Assembly (NCBI RefSeq): GCF_010365865.1 | Contig: NZ_CP048020.1 | Span: 1,054,001-1,118,000, forward strand | DNA length: 64,000 bases | From: Treponema vincentii | GTDB taxonomy: Bacteria > Spirochaetota > Spirochaetia > Treponematales > Treponemataceae | Direction: 5' to 3' | The notes under the pieces: generated by a model | What the model saw: the letters and a program-made list of their open reading frames with translations, nothing else | The model's database searches: none | What the model was told of the DNA's origin: nothing | In this document: positions 56,833 to 64,000 of the stretch, piece after piece | How positions within the stretch are numbered: position 1 is the stretch's first letter | Layout of the letters: each line of letters opens with the position of its first letter | Made by a program: the position numbers and the translations under genes

Positions 56833-58167
56833 ATGAATATTTCACCTGAACTTTTAAAAAAGTTTGAAAGTGACTATCGTGCAGACCCGTCGAATGCGAT
56901 TATTGCAGGGGCTGTCGCCAAGAGCGGTATTGAGGATGCTTCGTTTAACTATGATGTCCGCCGCCGTCACAATTTTTGTTTTTCTCACGAGACAAAACGC
57001 GGAGAAATTACCAATCAAAAAAAGAGCGGACGCTGTTGGATGTTTGCTTCACTAAATGCCGCCCGTGTAGAAATAATGAAAAAGCTCAACTTGGAAACCT
57101 TCGAGCTTTCCCAGAACTACACGTTGTTTTGGGATAAACTTGAAAAATCCAATTACTTTTTTGAAAGCATTTTGGAAACCCTTGACGAACCGCTCGAAGG
57201 GCGGCTGATGGCTCACCTGCTCGACGCGCCTATTCAGGACGGCGGACAGTGGGATATGTTCTCCGGTATTCTGCAAAAATACGGCGCTGTGCCTAAGGAT
57301 GTGATGCCCGAAACCTTCCATTCTTCCGATACGCGCTTCTTTGTTGCCGAATTAACCCATCGCCTTCGCAAATATGCGCAGCTGTTGCGGGACGGGCACA
57401 AGGCAGGAAAGTCTATCAAAGAGCTCCGCGCAGACAAAGAAACCTATCTTTCGCATGTATATAGCTTTTTGGTTAAGGCGCTCGGCGAACCGCCGCGCGT
57501 ATTTGACTTTGAATGCCGCGATAAGGATAAGAAGTTTCATAAGGCAGAGCAGATTACGCCGCAGCAGTTCTTTAAGGAATATGTCGGCTGGGATTTAAAC
57601 AATAAAATCAGCTTAATCAATGCGCCGACGGCGGATAAGCCTTACGGCAGAGCCTACACGGTAAAGTTTCTCGGTACCGTGAAAGAAGCAGAACCTATTC
57701 ACTACATCAACGTACCGATTGATGTGCTTAAAACGGCGGCTATTGAATCGATTAAAGCCGGTAAACCCGTCTGGTTCGGCTGCGATATGGGGCCGTATAT
57801 CTGCCGCCCCGAAGGCATTATGGATACTGAAGTATACCTCTACGATAAAACACTCGGCGAACTGCCTGAGTTCACCAAAGCGGAACGGCTCGATTACGGC
57901 GACAGCCTTCTTACCCACGCAATGGTACTGACCGGCGTCGATCTGGATAAATCAGGAAAGCCGATTAAATGGCAGGTAGAAAATTCGTGGGGTGATGAAT
58001 CAGGCAAAAAAGGGATGTTCTCGATGTCCGATGCGTGGTTCGATGAGTATACCTATCAGATTATGGTAGAAAAGACCTTTGTCGATCAAAAATGGCTTGA
58101 CGCCTTAAAGCAGCCGCTCGTACAGCTTGAGCCGTGGGATCCGATGGGCGCGCTGGCACGGGTATAG
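56833..58167 (+). CDS. Aminopeptidase C / bleomycin hydrolase family (C1B)
   Basis: A cytosolic papain-fold cysteine aminopeptidase of 444 residues. Catalytic residues: Cys in QKKSGRCWMFASLNAAR (~68), His in LLTHAMVLTGV and Asn in WQVENSWGDESG. The C-terminal extension that fills the active site is present. GAGGAG lies 6 nt before the ATG at 56833. Single gene with a family 3 module after its stop. Confidence 0.94.
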   Translation: MNISPELLKKFESDYRADPSNAIIAGAVAKSGIEDASFNYDVRRRHNFCFSHETKRGEITNQKKSGRCWMFASLNAARVEIMKKLNLETFELSQNYTLFWDKLEKSNYFFESILETLDEPLEGRLMAHLLDAPIQDGGQWDMFSGILQKYGAVPKDVMPETFHSSDTRFFVAELTHRLRKYAQLLRDGHKAGKSIKELRADKETYLSHVYSFLVKALGEPPRVFDFECRDKDKKFHKAEQITPQQFFKEYVGWDLNNKISLINAPTADKPYGRAYTVKFLGTVKEAEPIHYINVPIDVLKTAAIESIKAGKPVWFGCDMGPYICRPEGIMDTEVYLYDKTLGELPEFTKAERLDYGDSLLTHAMVLTGVDLDKSGKPIKWQVENSWGDESGKKGMFSMSDAWFDEYTYQIMVEKTFVDQKWLDALKQPLVQLEPWDPMGALARV

Positions 58168-58190
58168 GACGCTGCTCTCATATACACAAA

Positions 58191-58261
58191 GGCAACCGCA
58201 TCAAAAATATTTTAGGCGGTTGCCTTCCCTCTATGTGAAATTTTAGATAAAATTTCGTATA
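58191..58261 (+). repeat. Two-hairpin 3' module, family 3, copy 3
   Basis: After the aminopeptidase stop: GGCAACCGC/GCGGTTGCC (58191-58199/58216-58224), then ATGTGAAATTTT/AAAATTTCGTAT, which pairs only if G-U pairs are allowed. Same order as copies 1 and 2 relative to the gene. Confidence 0.72.
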
Positions 58262-58272
58262 TTTTTTTAATA

Positions 58273-58522
58273 GGCTGTCTAATGCATCAGGCAAATATGG
58301 GGTGTGTCTGTTAAGACAAGCTTTTCCGTTAGCCTTTTAAAAATAGAGATGCCGGATACAAGGCGCCAGCAAAAATAAAGCAGAGACGTACTTGTTGTAC
58401 GTTGAGTATTTATTTTTGTGCAGCAACGCCGTAGACGGTATGCATATTTTTAAAAGGAAAGGGTTGGCCAGCCTATATTATTTTGCGGGACTGCTAAAAA
58501 CGTCCTGATGCGTTAGACAGGC
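58273..58522. repeat. Palindromic element, family 2-like arms, enclosing a CCTTTT-end element
   Basis: Arms at 58273-58291 and 58504-58522 (CCTGATGCGTTAGACAGGC) pair over ~17 of 19 positions and share TGATGCGTT with family 2. The right arm is inside the end of engB and encodes its residues CLTHQD. A family 1 element (58333-58457) sits within. Confidence 0.7.
58333..58457 (+). repeat. Minimal CCTTTT-end element, second complete copy
   Basis: Matches 23830-23950 in layout: ends CCTTTTAAAAATA/TATTTTTAAAAGG, then GATACAAGGCGC, middle stem CAAAAATAAA/TTTATTTTTG, inner stem CGTAC/GTACG before GTTGAG, then GCAGCAACGC. The paired parts differ from the other copy on both arms together; unpaired parts are kept. 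Confidence 0.85.
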
Positions 58523-59119
58523 GGAGAGATGCTGCAACAGCTTTTCTCTGCCCGTTTTTTTTGTAGCAGAGGTTACGATTATTTTATCCTTGCTGCATTC
58601 AAAAAAGGACGCAAGGGCAAGGAGCTGTTTTGTCTGTTCGTTTTTACTGAGCTTGTCGGCTTTGGTTGCCGTCAAGACAGCGGGTATGTTGTGCTCCCGG
58701 AAAAACTGCAAGGTTTGCAGTTCTATTTCAGCAGGATCCCGCCGGATATCCATCAATAAAAATACCGTTTTAAGTGTGGAGCGGGTTGTGCAGTAATCAT
58801 ACAGCATAGCGTCAATCCGCTTCCGTTCCGCTTGGGATACTTGCGCAAAGCCGTAGCCCGGTAAGTCGGCAACACAAAACGATTCCGCGCTTGGCGGCTT
58901 ACCCGCAGGGGCATTCACCGCAAAAAAATTGATTTCGCGTGTCATGCCCGGCTTTGAGCCTGTTTTTACGAGGTTCTTTCTATTAAGGAGCATATTGATG
59001 AGCGAGGACTTTCCCGCATTGGAGCGTCCGAAAAAAGCAAACTCGGGAACGCCTATCTGCGGGAACTGCTTACTGTTAATTGCCCCTTTGATGAACTCGG
59101 CGGATACGATCTTGAGCAT
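58478..59119 (-). CDS. engB: Ribosome-biogenesis GTPase EngB/YsxC
   Basis: 213 residues, TRAFAC-class GTPase needed for 50S assembly. G1 GRSNAGKSS, switch region SKPGMTREINFF, G3 DLPGYGFA, G4 TKADK and G5 TSA are all present. The last ~10 codons overlap the right arm of a palindromic repeat. It follows pgi by 24 nt. Confidence 0.94.
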   Translation of the reverse strand: MLKIVSAEFIKGAINSKQFPQIGVPEFAFFGRSNAGKSSLINMLLNRKNLVKTGSKPGMTREINFFAVNAPAGKPPSAESFCVADLPGYGFAQVSQAERKRIDAMLYDYCTTRSTLKTVFLLMDIRRDPAEIELQTLQFFREHNIPAVLTATKADKLSKNEQTKQLLALASFFECSKDKIIVTSATKKTGREKLLQHLSACLTHQDVFSSPAK

Positions 59120-59143
59120 ACCGGTTGTGCTAATTCCCTCAGC

Positions 59144-60718
59144 CTATAGTCCGAAGAGGCGGGCGTAGGCGGCGAGTTCGGGCGGCATATCGTGCGATAA
59201 GACTTTTTTGGCAAGCACCTTACCGAGCTGAACCCCTTCTTGATCAAAGCTGTTGACATTCCAGATAAAGCCTTGAAACATAACCTTGTTTTCGTAGTGT
59301 GCAAGCAGCGCACCGAGCGCTTCCGGCGTAAGCGCCTTTCCGTAGATAAGGCTTGAAGGCCGCCCTCCGGCAAAGCTCTTATTCGCATTTTCATCCTGTT
59401 TACCGAGCGCAAAGGCCGTTATCTGCGCGGCGACATTGGCAAGCAGCTTTTGCTGACTGGTGGAACCTTCCACGGTAATGTCTTTGCCGTATTGACTTTC
59501 TTCAAAGCCGATAAACTGGAGCGGCACAATATCGGCGCCTTGGTGCAGCAGCTGATAGAACGAGTGCTGCCCGTTGGTTCCCGGTTCCCCAAAGATAACC
59601 GGCCCTGTTTTATAGTGAACCAGTTTGCCGAAGCGGTTCACCGACTTTCCGTTGGATTCCATGTCGAGCTGCTGCAGATGAGCAGGGAAGCGGGAAAGCG
59701 CTTGGCTGTAGGGCAGAATAGCGGTGCTGCCGTAGCCGAGGATATTCCGTTCATAGACACCGATCAGCGCATCCATGAGGGCGGCATTTTCGGTATGGCT
59801 CGGATCGAGGGCTTGCTTGTCCGCTGCGGTGGCTCCGGCGAGGAGGACGTCAAAGGTATCTGCTCCGAATGCCAACGAAAGCACCGCACCTCCGCATACA
59901 GAGGTGGAAGAGTACCGCCCGCCGATAAAGTCATCCATATAGAAGGATGCGAGGTATGAAGGATTGTTGGCAAGCGGACTGCTTTCGCTCGTTACGGCAA
60001 CCATTTGCTTTGCAGGGTTTAGTCCCGCCTCCTGCAAAAATTGCCCGACGAAGCGCTCATTGGTGAGCGTTTCGAGCGTGGTACCGCTCTTTGAAACCAA
60101 GATAAACAGCGTTGTCGATAAATCCAGCGCGGAAAGTACTGCCGCCGCATCGTCAGGGTCTACATTCGATATAAAGTGAGCGCGGAGTTTGAGCTTGTTA
60201 TGCCGCTCCCCCCATGCTTTTAGCGCAAGGTACAACGCGCGCGGGCCGAGATCCGAACCGCCGATACCGATCTGTACAACATCGGTGAAAGGCTTACCGG
60301 ACGGAGCGGTAATGGAACCGTTTCTGATAGCTTCGGAAAACTCACGGACTTTCTTCTGTTGTTCCAAATAAAAGGTACGCATATTTTTGCCGTTGTAGAT
60401 AACATCGTCGCCAAGCTGTCCGCGTGTCAGATGATGCAGAACTTTCCGGTGTTCTCCCGTATTGACTTCTTCGCCTTCAAGCAGCTGTTGATATTTTAGT
60501 ATCAGCTGCTGTTCGTCTGCGAGTTTTTGAAGTAAAGACAATAGTGTATCGTCAACCTGTTTAGCCGCGTAATTGTAGTGCATACCGGCAGCCATCGGTA
60601 TGGAGTATCGCTCGATTCGGTTTGCTCCGCTCTCTCCTTTCAGGCACTGTCTTAGATCAGGTATTTGTGCTTCCTGTAAATCTCGAAACAGGGAACATTC
60701 GTCTAAATTTTTCCACAT
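59144..60718 (-). CDS. pgi: Glucose-6-phosphate isomerase
   Basis: 524-residue glycolytic enzyme interconverting glucose-6-P and fructose-6-P. Signatures: GIGGSDLGPRAL (sugar phosphate site), SKSGTTLET, GPVIFGEPGTNGQHSFYQLL and ITVEGSTSQQKLLANV. The catalytic Glu and His are expected in these last two regions. Confidence 0.96.
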   Translation of the reverse strand: MWKNLDECSLFRDLQEAQIPDLRQCLKGESGANRIERYSIPMAAGMHYNYAAKQVDDTLLSLLQKLADEQQLILKYQQLLEGEEVNTGEHRKVLHHLTRGQLGDDVIYNGKNMRTFYLEQQKKVREFSEAIRNGSITAPSGKPFTDVVQIGIGGSDLGPRALYLALKAWGERHNKLKLRAHFISNVDPDDAAAVLSALDLSTTLFILVSKSGTTLETLTNERFVGQFLQEAGLNPAKQMVAVTSESSPLANNPSYLASFYMDDFIGGRYSSTSVCGGAVLSLAFGADTFDVLLAGATAADKQALDPSHTENAALMDALIGVYERNILGYGSTAILPYSQALSRFPAHLQQLDMESNGKSVNRFGKLVHYKTGPVIFGEPGTNGQHSFYQLLHQGADIVPLQFIGFEESQYGKDITVEGSTSQQKLLANVAAQITAFALGKQDENANKSFAGGRPSSLIYGKALTPEALGALLAHYENKVMFQGFIWNVNSFDQEGVQLGKVLAKKVLSHDMPPELAAYARLFGL

Positions 60719-60758
60719 AATCGTCTCCTTTGCAGCCGTGGCCTACAGATGGAAGCTC

Positions 60759-61841
60759 TTAAAAACTATCGCTTTTCAGGTGTTTTTCCTTTTCACAATG
60801 AATAAGCGTAAAAAATAATATTCCCACCAGTAAAAGCCCGATAAGCGTTACCAGCGCCATAAGCCCTTGCAAAATGATGGCAAGCGTTACGAATATATCT
60901 ATAATAATCTGTAAAATCATCACAGTAACCAATGCGCCTCGCGGCGAATAGCCGATGAGCATCAGCTTATGATGGAGATGCATTCTGTCGCCTTCCCGTA
61001 TCGGTTTTTTATCCCGTAGCCGCCGCCAAATTGCGGCGATCATATCGAAAATAGGCAGCATCATAAAAATAATTGCGAAAGGGATCGCTACGGTTTCGGA
61101 TCCGGCATTGTTTGGTACGAGTGGAAGTACTGCAAGCACAAAGCCGAGAAACTGAGAGCCGGCATCGCCCATAAATACCTTTGCATGAGGGCGAGAAAGA
61201 TTAAAAATTAAAAAGCCTATAAGCGTAGCAGCCAATATAATGCAGGTGTAAGTCATAGAAAAATGAGGCGGCAAATCTTTAAAAAATAAAACGATATAGC
61301 TGATTAGCAATGAAACACTCAAACAGCCTACTTGGCCATCGATACCGTCCATTAAGTTTACGGCATTGGTAACCCCTGCAATCCAGAGCACCGTTATCGG
61401 ATATGCAAAAATGCCAAAGGAAATGAAAAGACCAACGGGGGCAAAGCTGATACGGGTAAAGCGGAAACCCGCATAGGCAACGATACATCCTGCAATTAAT
61501 TGAACAATAAGTTTATAGATAGCCCGCCAATTTTTTAGATCGTCCCATAGTCCCATAAAAAAGATTAAGAGACCTCCGATGATAATGGCCGTGAATTGGC
61601 GGGTTATAACGATACTGCCCGGAAATTTGAAGTAGATGATAAAAATGCTCAATACAAAGGCGGAAAAGAAACCGATACCGCCTAGACGGGGAATTTTCCC
61701 CGAATGAATTTTTCTACCGCCGACATCATCGTATAAGTTGTGCCGTTTTGCAAAAAGGATTACGAGGTACACAAAGAAGGCTGATATGGCGCAGGGAATT
61801 AGCATTGCAAATATAATAAGCTGCATATTAGTCAGTTGCAT
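60759..61841 (-). CDS. WecA/MraY-family undecaprenyl-phosphate sugar-1-P transferase
   Basis: 360-residue membrane enzyme with about 10-11 hydrophobic helices, starting a lipid-linked glycan. Contains FMGLWDDLKNW (Mg-binding Asp pair), NAVNLMDGIDG and VFMGDAGSQFLGF, plus the cytosolic loop DRMHLHHKL typical of WecA/TagO rather than MraY. Substrate is probably UDP-GlcNAc or a related sugar; this is inferred. Confidence 0.87.
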   Translation of the reverse strand: MQLTNMQLIIFAMLIPCAISAFFVYLVILFAKRHNLYDDVGGRKIHSGKIPRLGGIGFFSAFVLSIFIIYFKFPGSIVITRQFTAIIIGGLLIFFMGLWDDLKNWRAIYKLIVQLIAGCIVAYAGFRFTRISFAPVGLFISFGIFAYPITVLWIAGVTNAVNLMDGIDGQVGCLSVSLLISYIVLFFKDLPPHFSMTYTCIILAATLIGFLIFNLSRPHAKVFMGDAGSQFLGFVLAVLPLVPNNAGSETVAIPFAIIFMMLPIFDMIAAIWRRLRDKKPIREGDRMHLHHKLMLIGYSPRGALVTVMILQIIIDIFVTLAIILQGLMALVTLIGLLLVGILFFTLIHCEKEKHLKSDSF

Positions 61842-61929
61842 TAAAACCTCAACGGAAACATTAACTTTTTTACCTGTATCCAGAGATACTGCAAATCATG
61901 AGATACGCAAAACTCTGTGCGGGATATGA

Positions 61930-61976
61930 TAGCCGATTAAGCCGCAAGATACAAGTATCATGGCTTAACCGACTTT
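61930..61976. terminator. Terminator-like hairpin between dpaL and the glycan transferase
   Basis: CGATTAAGCC and GGCTTAACCG pair with one mismatch downstream of the ammonia-lyase. Confidence 0.45.
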
Positions 61977-61985
61977 TACATTTTG

Positions 61986-63197
61986 TTATAGTGATGGATA
62001 GGCGCCTTCCCAGACGATTTTTTTGTACATGTCGGGATCGGTATCACCTTCCGTAGAAAAGCACAATATTTTTGAGTTCTTGTCGAGCTTTAACGCTGCG
62101 CGTAAATCCTTCATATCGTCGTGCTGCATAATTGTAGATAACAGGCCGAAGGGGACGGCGCCCGATTCTCCTGAGGTAACCGGCGAATCTCCTTTAATGG
62201 GAGCAGCGAGCATACGCATACCGCGGGCAGAAACCCAATCGGGCGCGGAGACGAAGCAGCTAGTATTATTCTTGAGAATATCCCAAGAAATGGTGTTCGG
62301 TTCGCCGCATGCGAGCCCTGCCATAATGGTTTTCAAGTCTCCTGTGACAAAATGCGGTTTACCGTCTGCCGCCGTTGCCGACCGATACAAGCAGTCTGCA
62401 GCGCGAGCTTCCACTACGACGGTAATGGGGCAATTGTCGGGGAAAAGGTTTTTAAAATAGCCCTGTATAGCTCCTGCAAGCGAACCGACCCCCGCCTGTA
62501 CAAAGATATGGGTTGGCCGGTCTACGCCTGCCGCTTTGAGTTGTTCTGCGGCTTCAAGTGCCATGGTGCCATAGCCCTGCATAATCCATGCGGGAATTTC
62601 TTCGTATCCTTCCCATGCAGTGTCCTGTACCATAACACCGTGTTCCGTTTTTGCGGCAAGCGCGGCAGCCATACGTACACATTCATCGTAGTTGACGTTT
62701 TCTATAGTAACCTTTGCGCCTTCTTTTGCGATATTATCGAAGCGGGTTTTAGTAGAGCCTTTGGGCATCAGCACGACCGATTTTTGACCGAGTTTATTTG
62801 CAGCCCAGGCCACGCCTCGTCCGTGATTTCCGTCGGTTGCGGTAAAAAACGTAGCCTGCCCGAATTCTTTCCGCAGTTTTTCGCCGGTTAATACATCGTA
62901 GGGGAGTTCCGAAACATCTTTTTTAAGCTGCTTTGCAATATACTTTGCCATCGCAAAGGAACCGCCGAGTACTTTAAAAGCATTTAAACCGAATCGCCAT
63001 GATTCGTCTTTGATAAATACCGACCCGACGCCGAGCATATCCGCCATATTTTTTAATGGAACGAGCGGTGTCGGTGCATACTGCGGGAAGCTTTTATGAA
63101 ACGCATGTGCCTTATTGATTTCGTCTAAAGCCATTACCGCGAGCTGTTTGTTGTCCGTTTTCGGAAGCTTATTTTCCGACCAAAGAATTTTTTCCAT
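61986..63197 (-). CDS. dpaL: 2,3-diaminopropionate ammonia-lyase
   Basis: 403-residue fold-type II PLP enzyme converting diaminopropionate to pyruvate and ammonia. The PLP lysine is in SWRFGLNAFKVLGGS, a close match to known lyases. FTATDGNHGRGVAWAA binds substrate carboxylate, and QAGVGSLAGAI binds the PLP phosphate. It may also act on D/L-serine. A GGAG-type site precedes the start. Stands alone. Confidence 0.92.
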   Translation of the reverse strand: MEKILWSENKLPKTDNKQLAVMALDEINKAHAFHKSFPQYAPTPLVPLKNMADMLGVGSVFIKDESWRFGLNAFKVLGGSFAMAKYIAKQLKKDVSELPYDVLTGEKLRKEFGQATFFTATDGNHGRGVAWAANKLGQKSVVLMPKGSTKTRFDNIAKEGAKVTIENVNYDECVRMAAALAAKTEHGVMVQDTAWEGYEEIPAWIMQGYGTMALEAAEQLKAAGVDRPTHIFVQAGVGSLAGAIQGYFKNLFPDNCPITVVVEARAADCLYRSATAADGKPHFVTGDLKTIMAGLACGEPNTISWDILKNNTSCFVSAPDWVSARGMRMLAAPIKGDSPVTSGESGAVPFGLLSTIMQHDDMKDLRAALKLDKNSKILCFSTEGDTDPDMYKKIVWEGAYPSL

Positions 63198-63476
63198 AGA
63201 TAACTCCTTTCAATCGAGAGTGAGGTTGTTCCAAAAACTTTCATTTTTGGACAAGGTTCTTAATGTTAAGCGCGATTCTGATGCAAAAAAAAATTGTTAG
63301 AATCAAAATATTTATGAGCTAATCATAGCACAGATACAAGATATGTCAAGTTTCTCTGTGGTCTAAAGCTCTTTGAGGCGGTGCCGAAACTATAAATAGA
63401 TGCCGTCTGCTGCAAGCGAATAATTTTATGGAGAGCGGCACACTGCATCGTTTTTCGTTATAGTGGAGGGTAATGT

Positions 63477-63689
63477 ATGAAATTGTATTCGATTAAAAGT
63501 AATCCTGGTGATGTATCCTATTTTTCAATTCTGAACGAAACGGATAAAGGATATTTTATCCGCATCTGCCATGATAAAGAAGGATATGAGAAAATCAGCG
63601 AAGAATTTCTTGATAATGATATGTTTGCACTCTGCCTGCGTACCGGATATATCAGCGAAGTTCCTGCCGAAGCTCACGGAGTCGCCTAA
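63477..63689 (+). CDS. Small hypothetical protein
   Basis: 70 residues (MKLYSIKSNPGDVSYFSIL at the N-terminus), acidic, no membrane segment, no recognised family. AGTGGAGG lies 7 nt before the ATG. A hairpin with CCTCT...AGAGG follows at ~63700-63735 as a possible terminator. Confidence 0.65.
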   Translation: MKLYSIKSNPGDVSYFSILNETDKGYFIRICHDKEGYEKISEEFLDNDMFALCLRTGYISEVPAEAHGVA

Positions 63690-63876
63690 TTGGTTAACAA
63701 TGCTGCACCTCTCTAAACACCGAAGCTTTTAGAGGGGGTCGGGTATACACGGCGGAAACGCCGAAATTCTTATCTTTTTCTCTTGTCATTTGTATAAAAA
63801 TAGTACATAGTAGGCCGTAATACGGCTATTTTATCAGCATCATTGTCAAAAAAACGGGTAAAAGAAAGGAGCGTGT

Positions 63877-64000
63877 ATGCGTAAACTTTGTACTATTATA
63901 ACAGGAATATTTTTAACTCTTTTATTTACAAACTGTCAGCCGTTTAAAGACAATATAGAAGACTATTTAAGTTATTGGTCGGCGGAGGTGATCGCTACGG
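63877..64000 (+). CDS. Lipoprotein, N-terminal part (runs off window)
   Basis: AAAGGAG precedes the ATG. MRKLCTIITGIFLTLLFTNC is a lipoprotein signal with lipobox LFTNC. The following KDNIEDYLSYWSAEV resembles the first residues of a group of Treponema surface lipoproteins, but identity cannot be decided from 41 residues. Confidence 0.65.
   Translation, partial: MRKLCTIITGIFLTLLFTNCQPFKDNIEDYLSYWSAEVIAT

Overview
The window looks like a chromosome segment of a host-associated spirochete, most probably an oral Treponema. The main reason is the minus-strand order hslV-hslU-flgB-flgC-fliE-fliF-fliG-fliH-fliI-fliJ, which is typical of spirochetes, plus a 2,3-diaminopropionate ammonia-lyase, selA-selB and a giant 2-hydroxyacyl-CoA dehydratase activase fusion. 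The genus is inferred; no rRNA is present to settle it.

Layout. 1-856 is a near-exact copy of the 5' part and leader of the activase gene found complete at 29810-34323. It is joined directly to the middle of a phage tail gene. 857-16083 is the right part of a prophage: tape measure, distal tail protein, tail-tip proteins, fibre/LamG proteins, two lipoprotein-like morons (an Asp-box protein and an NlpC/P60 peptidase), an opposite-strand TerB_N protein, a GHKL ATPase fused to a Shedu-like PD-(D/E)XK nuclease, and a tyrosine integrase. No head genes are present. 16984-34323 is host sequence: selB, selA, a MATE exporter, a CBM48 protein, a Dus enzyme, tRNA-Leu, a secreted protein, yggS, rpmF-acpP-rnc, a soluble CZB chemoreceptor, hslO and the activase. 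34438-39723 has a hypothetical gene, rsmD, an FprA-type flavoprotein, an ETF-alpha/rubredoxin fusion and an acyl-CoA dehydrogenase. 40061-47464 is a 7.3-kb catabolic island: sigma-54 activator, crotonase, GntP-type permease, CaiB/BaiF CoA-transferase, acyl-CoA dehydrogenase and an ETF-alpha fragment. It is flanked by a direct repeat that copies the 3' end of fliJ. 47415-56601 is the flagellar/HslVU operon. 56833-64000 holds an aminopeptidase C, engB, pgi, a WecA/MraY-type transferase, diaminopropionate ammonia-lyase, a small hypothetical protein and the start of a lipoprotein.

The most unusual content is between the genes. There are at least three families of structured repeats: (i) elements with CCTTTTGAAATA-type termini enclosing either one nested stem or a tandem array of many different perfect hairpins; (ii) nested palindromes with a conserved core and complementary stems that differ between copies; (iii) a two-hairpin module placed in fixed orientation just 3' of genes. 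Complementary changes on both arms argue that these are maintained structures.

Caution on quality. Genes before about 34 kb carry many single-base-type frameshifts, in both the prophage and host genes (selA, selB, MATE, chemoreceptor, activase). Essentially all genes after 34.4 kb are intact. Part of the left half may therefore contain sequencing or assembly errors. Genes are given below as whole units spanning such breaks.
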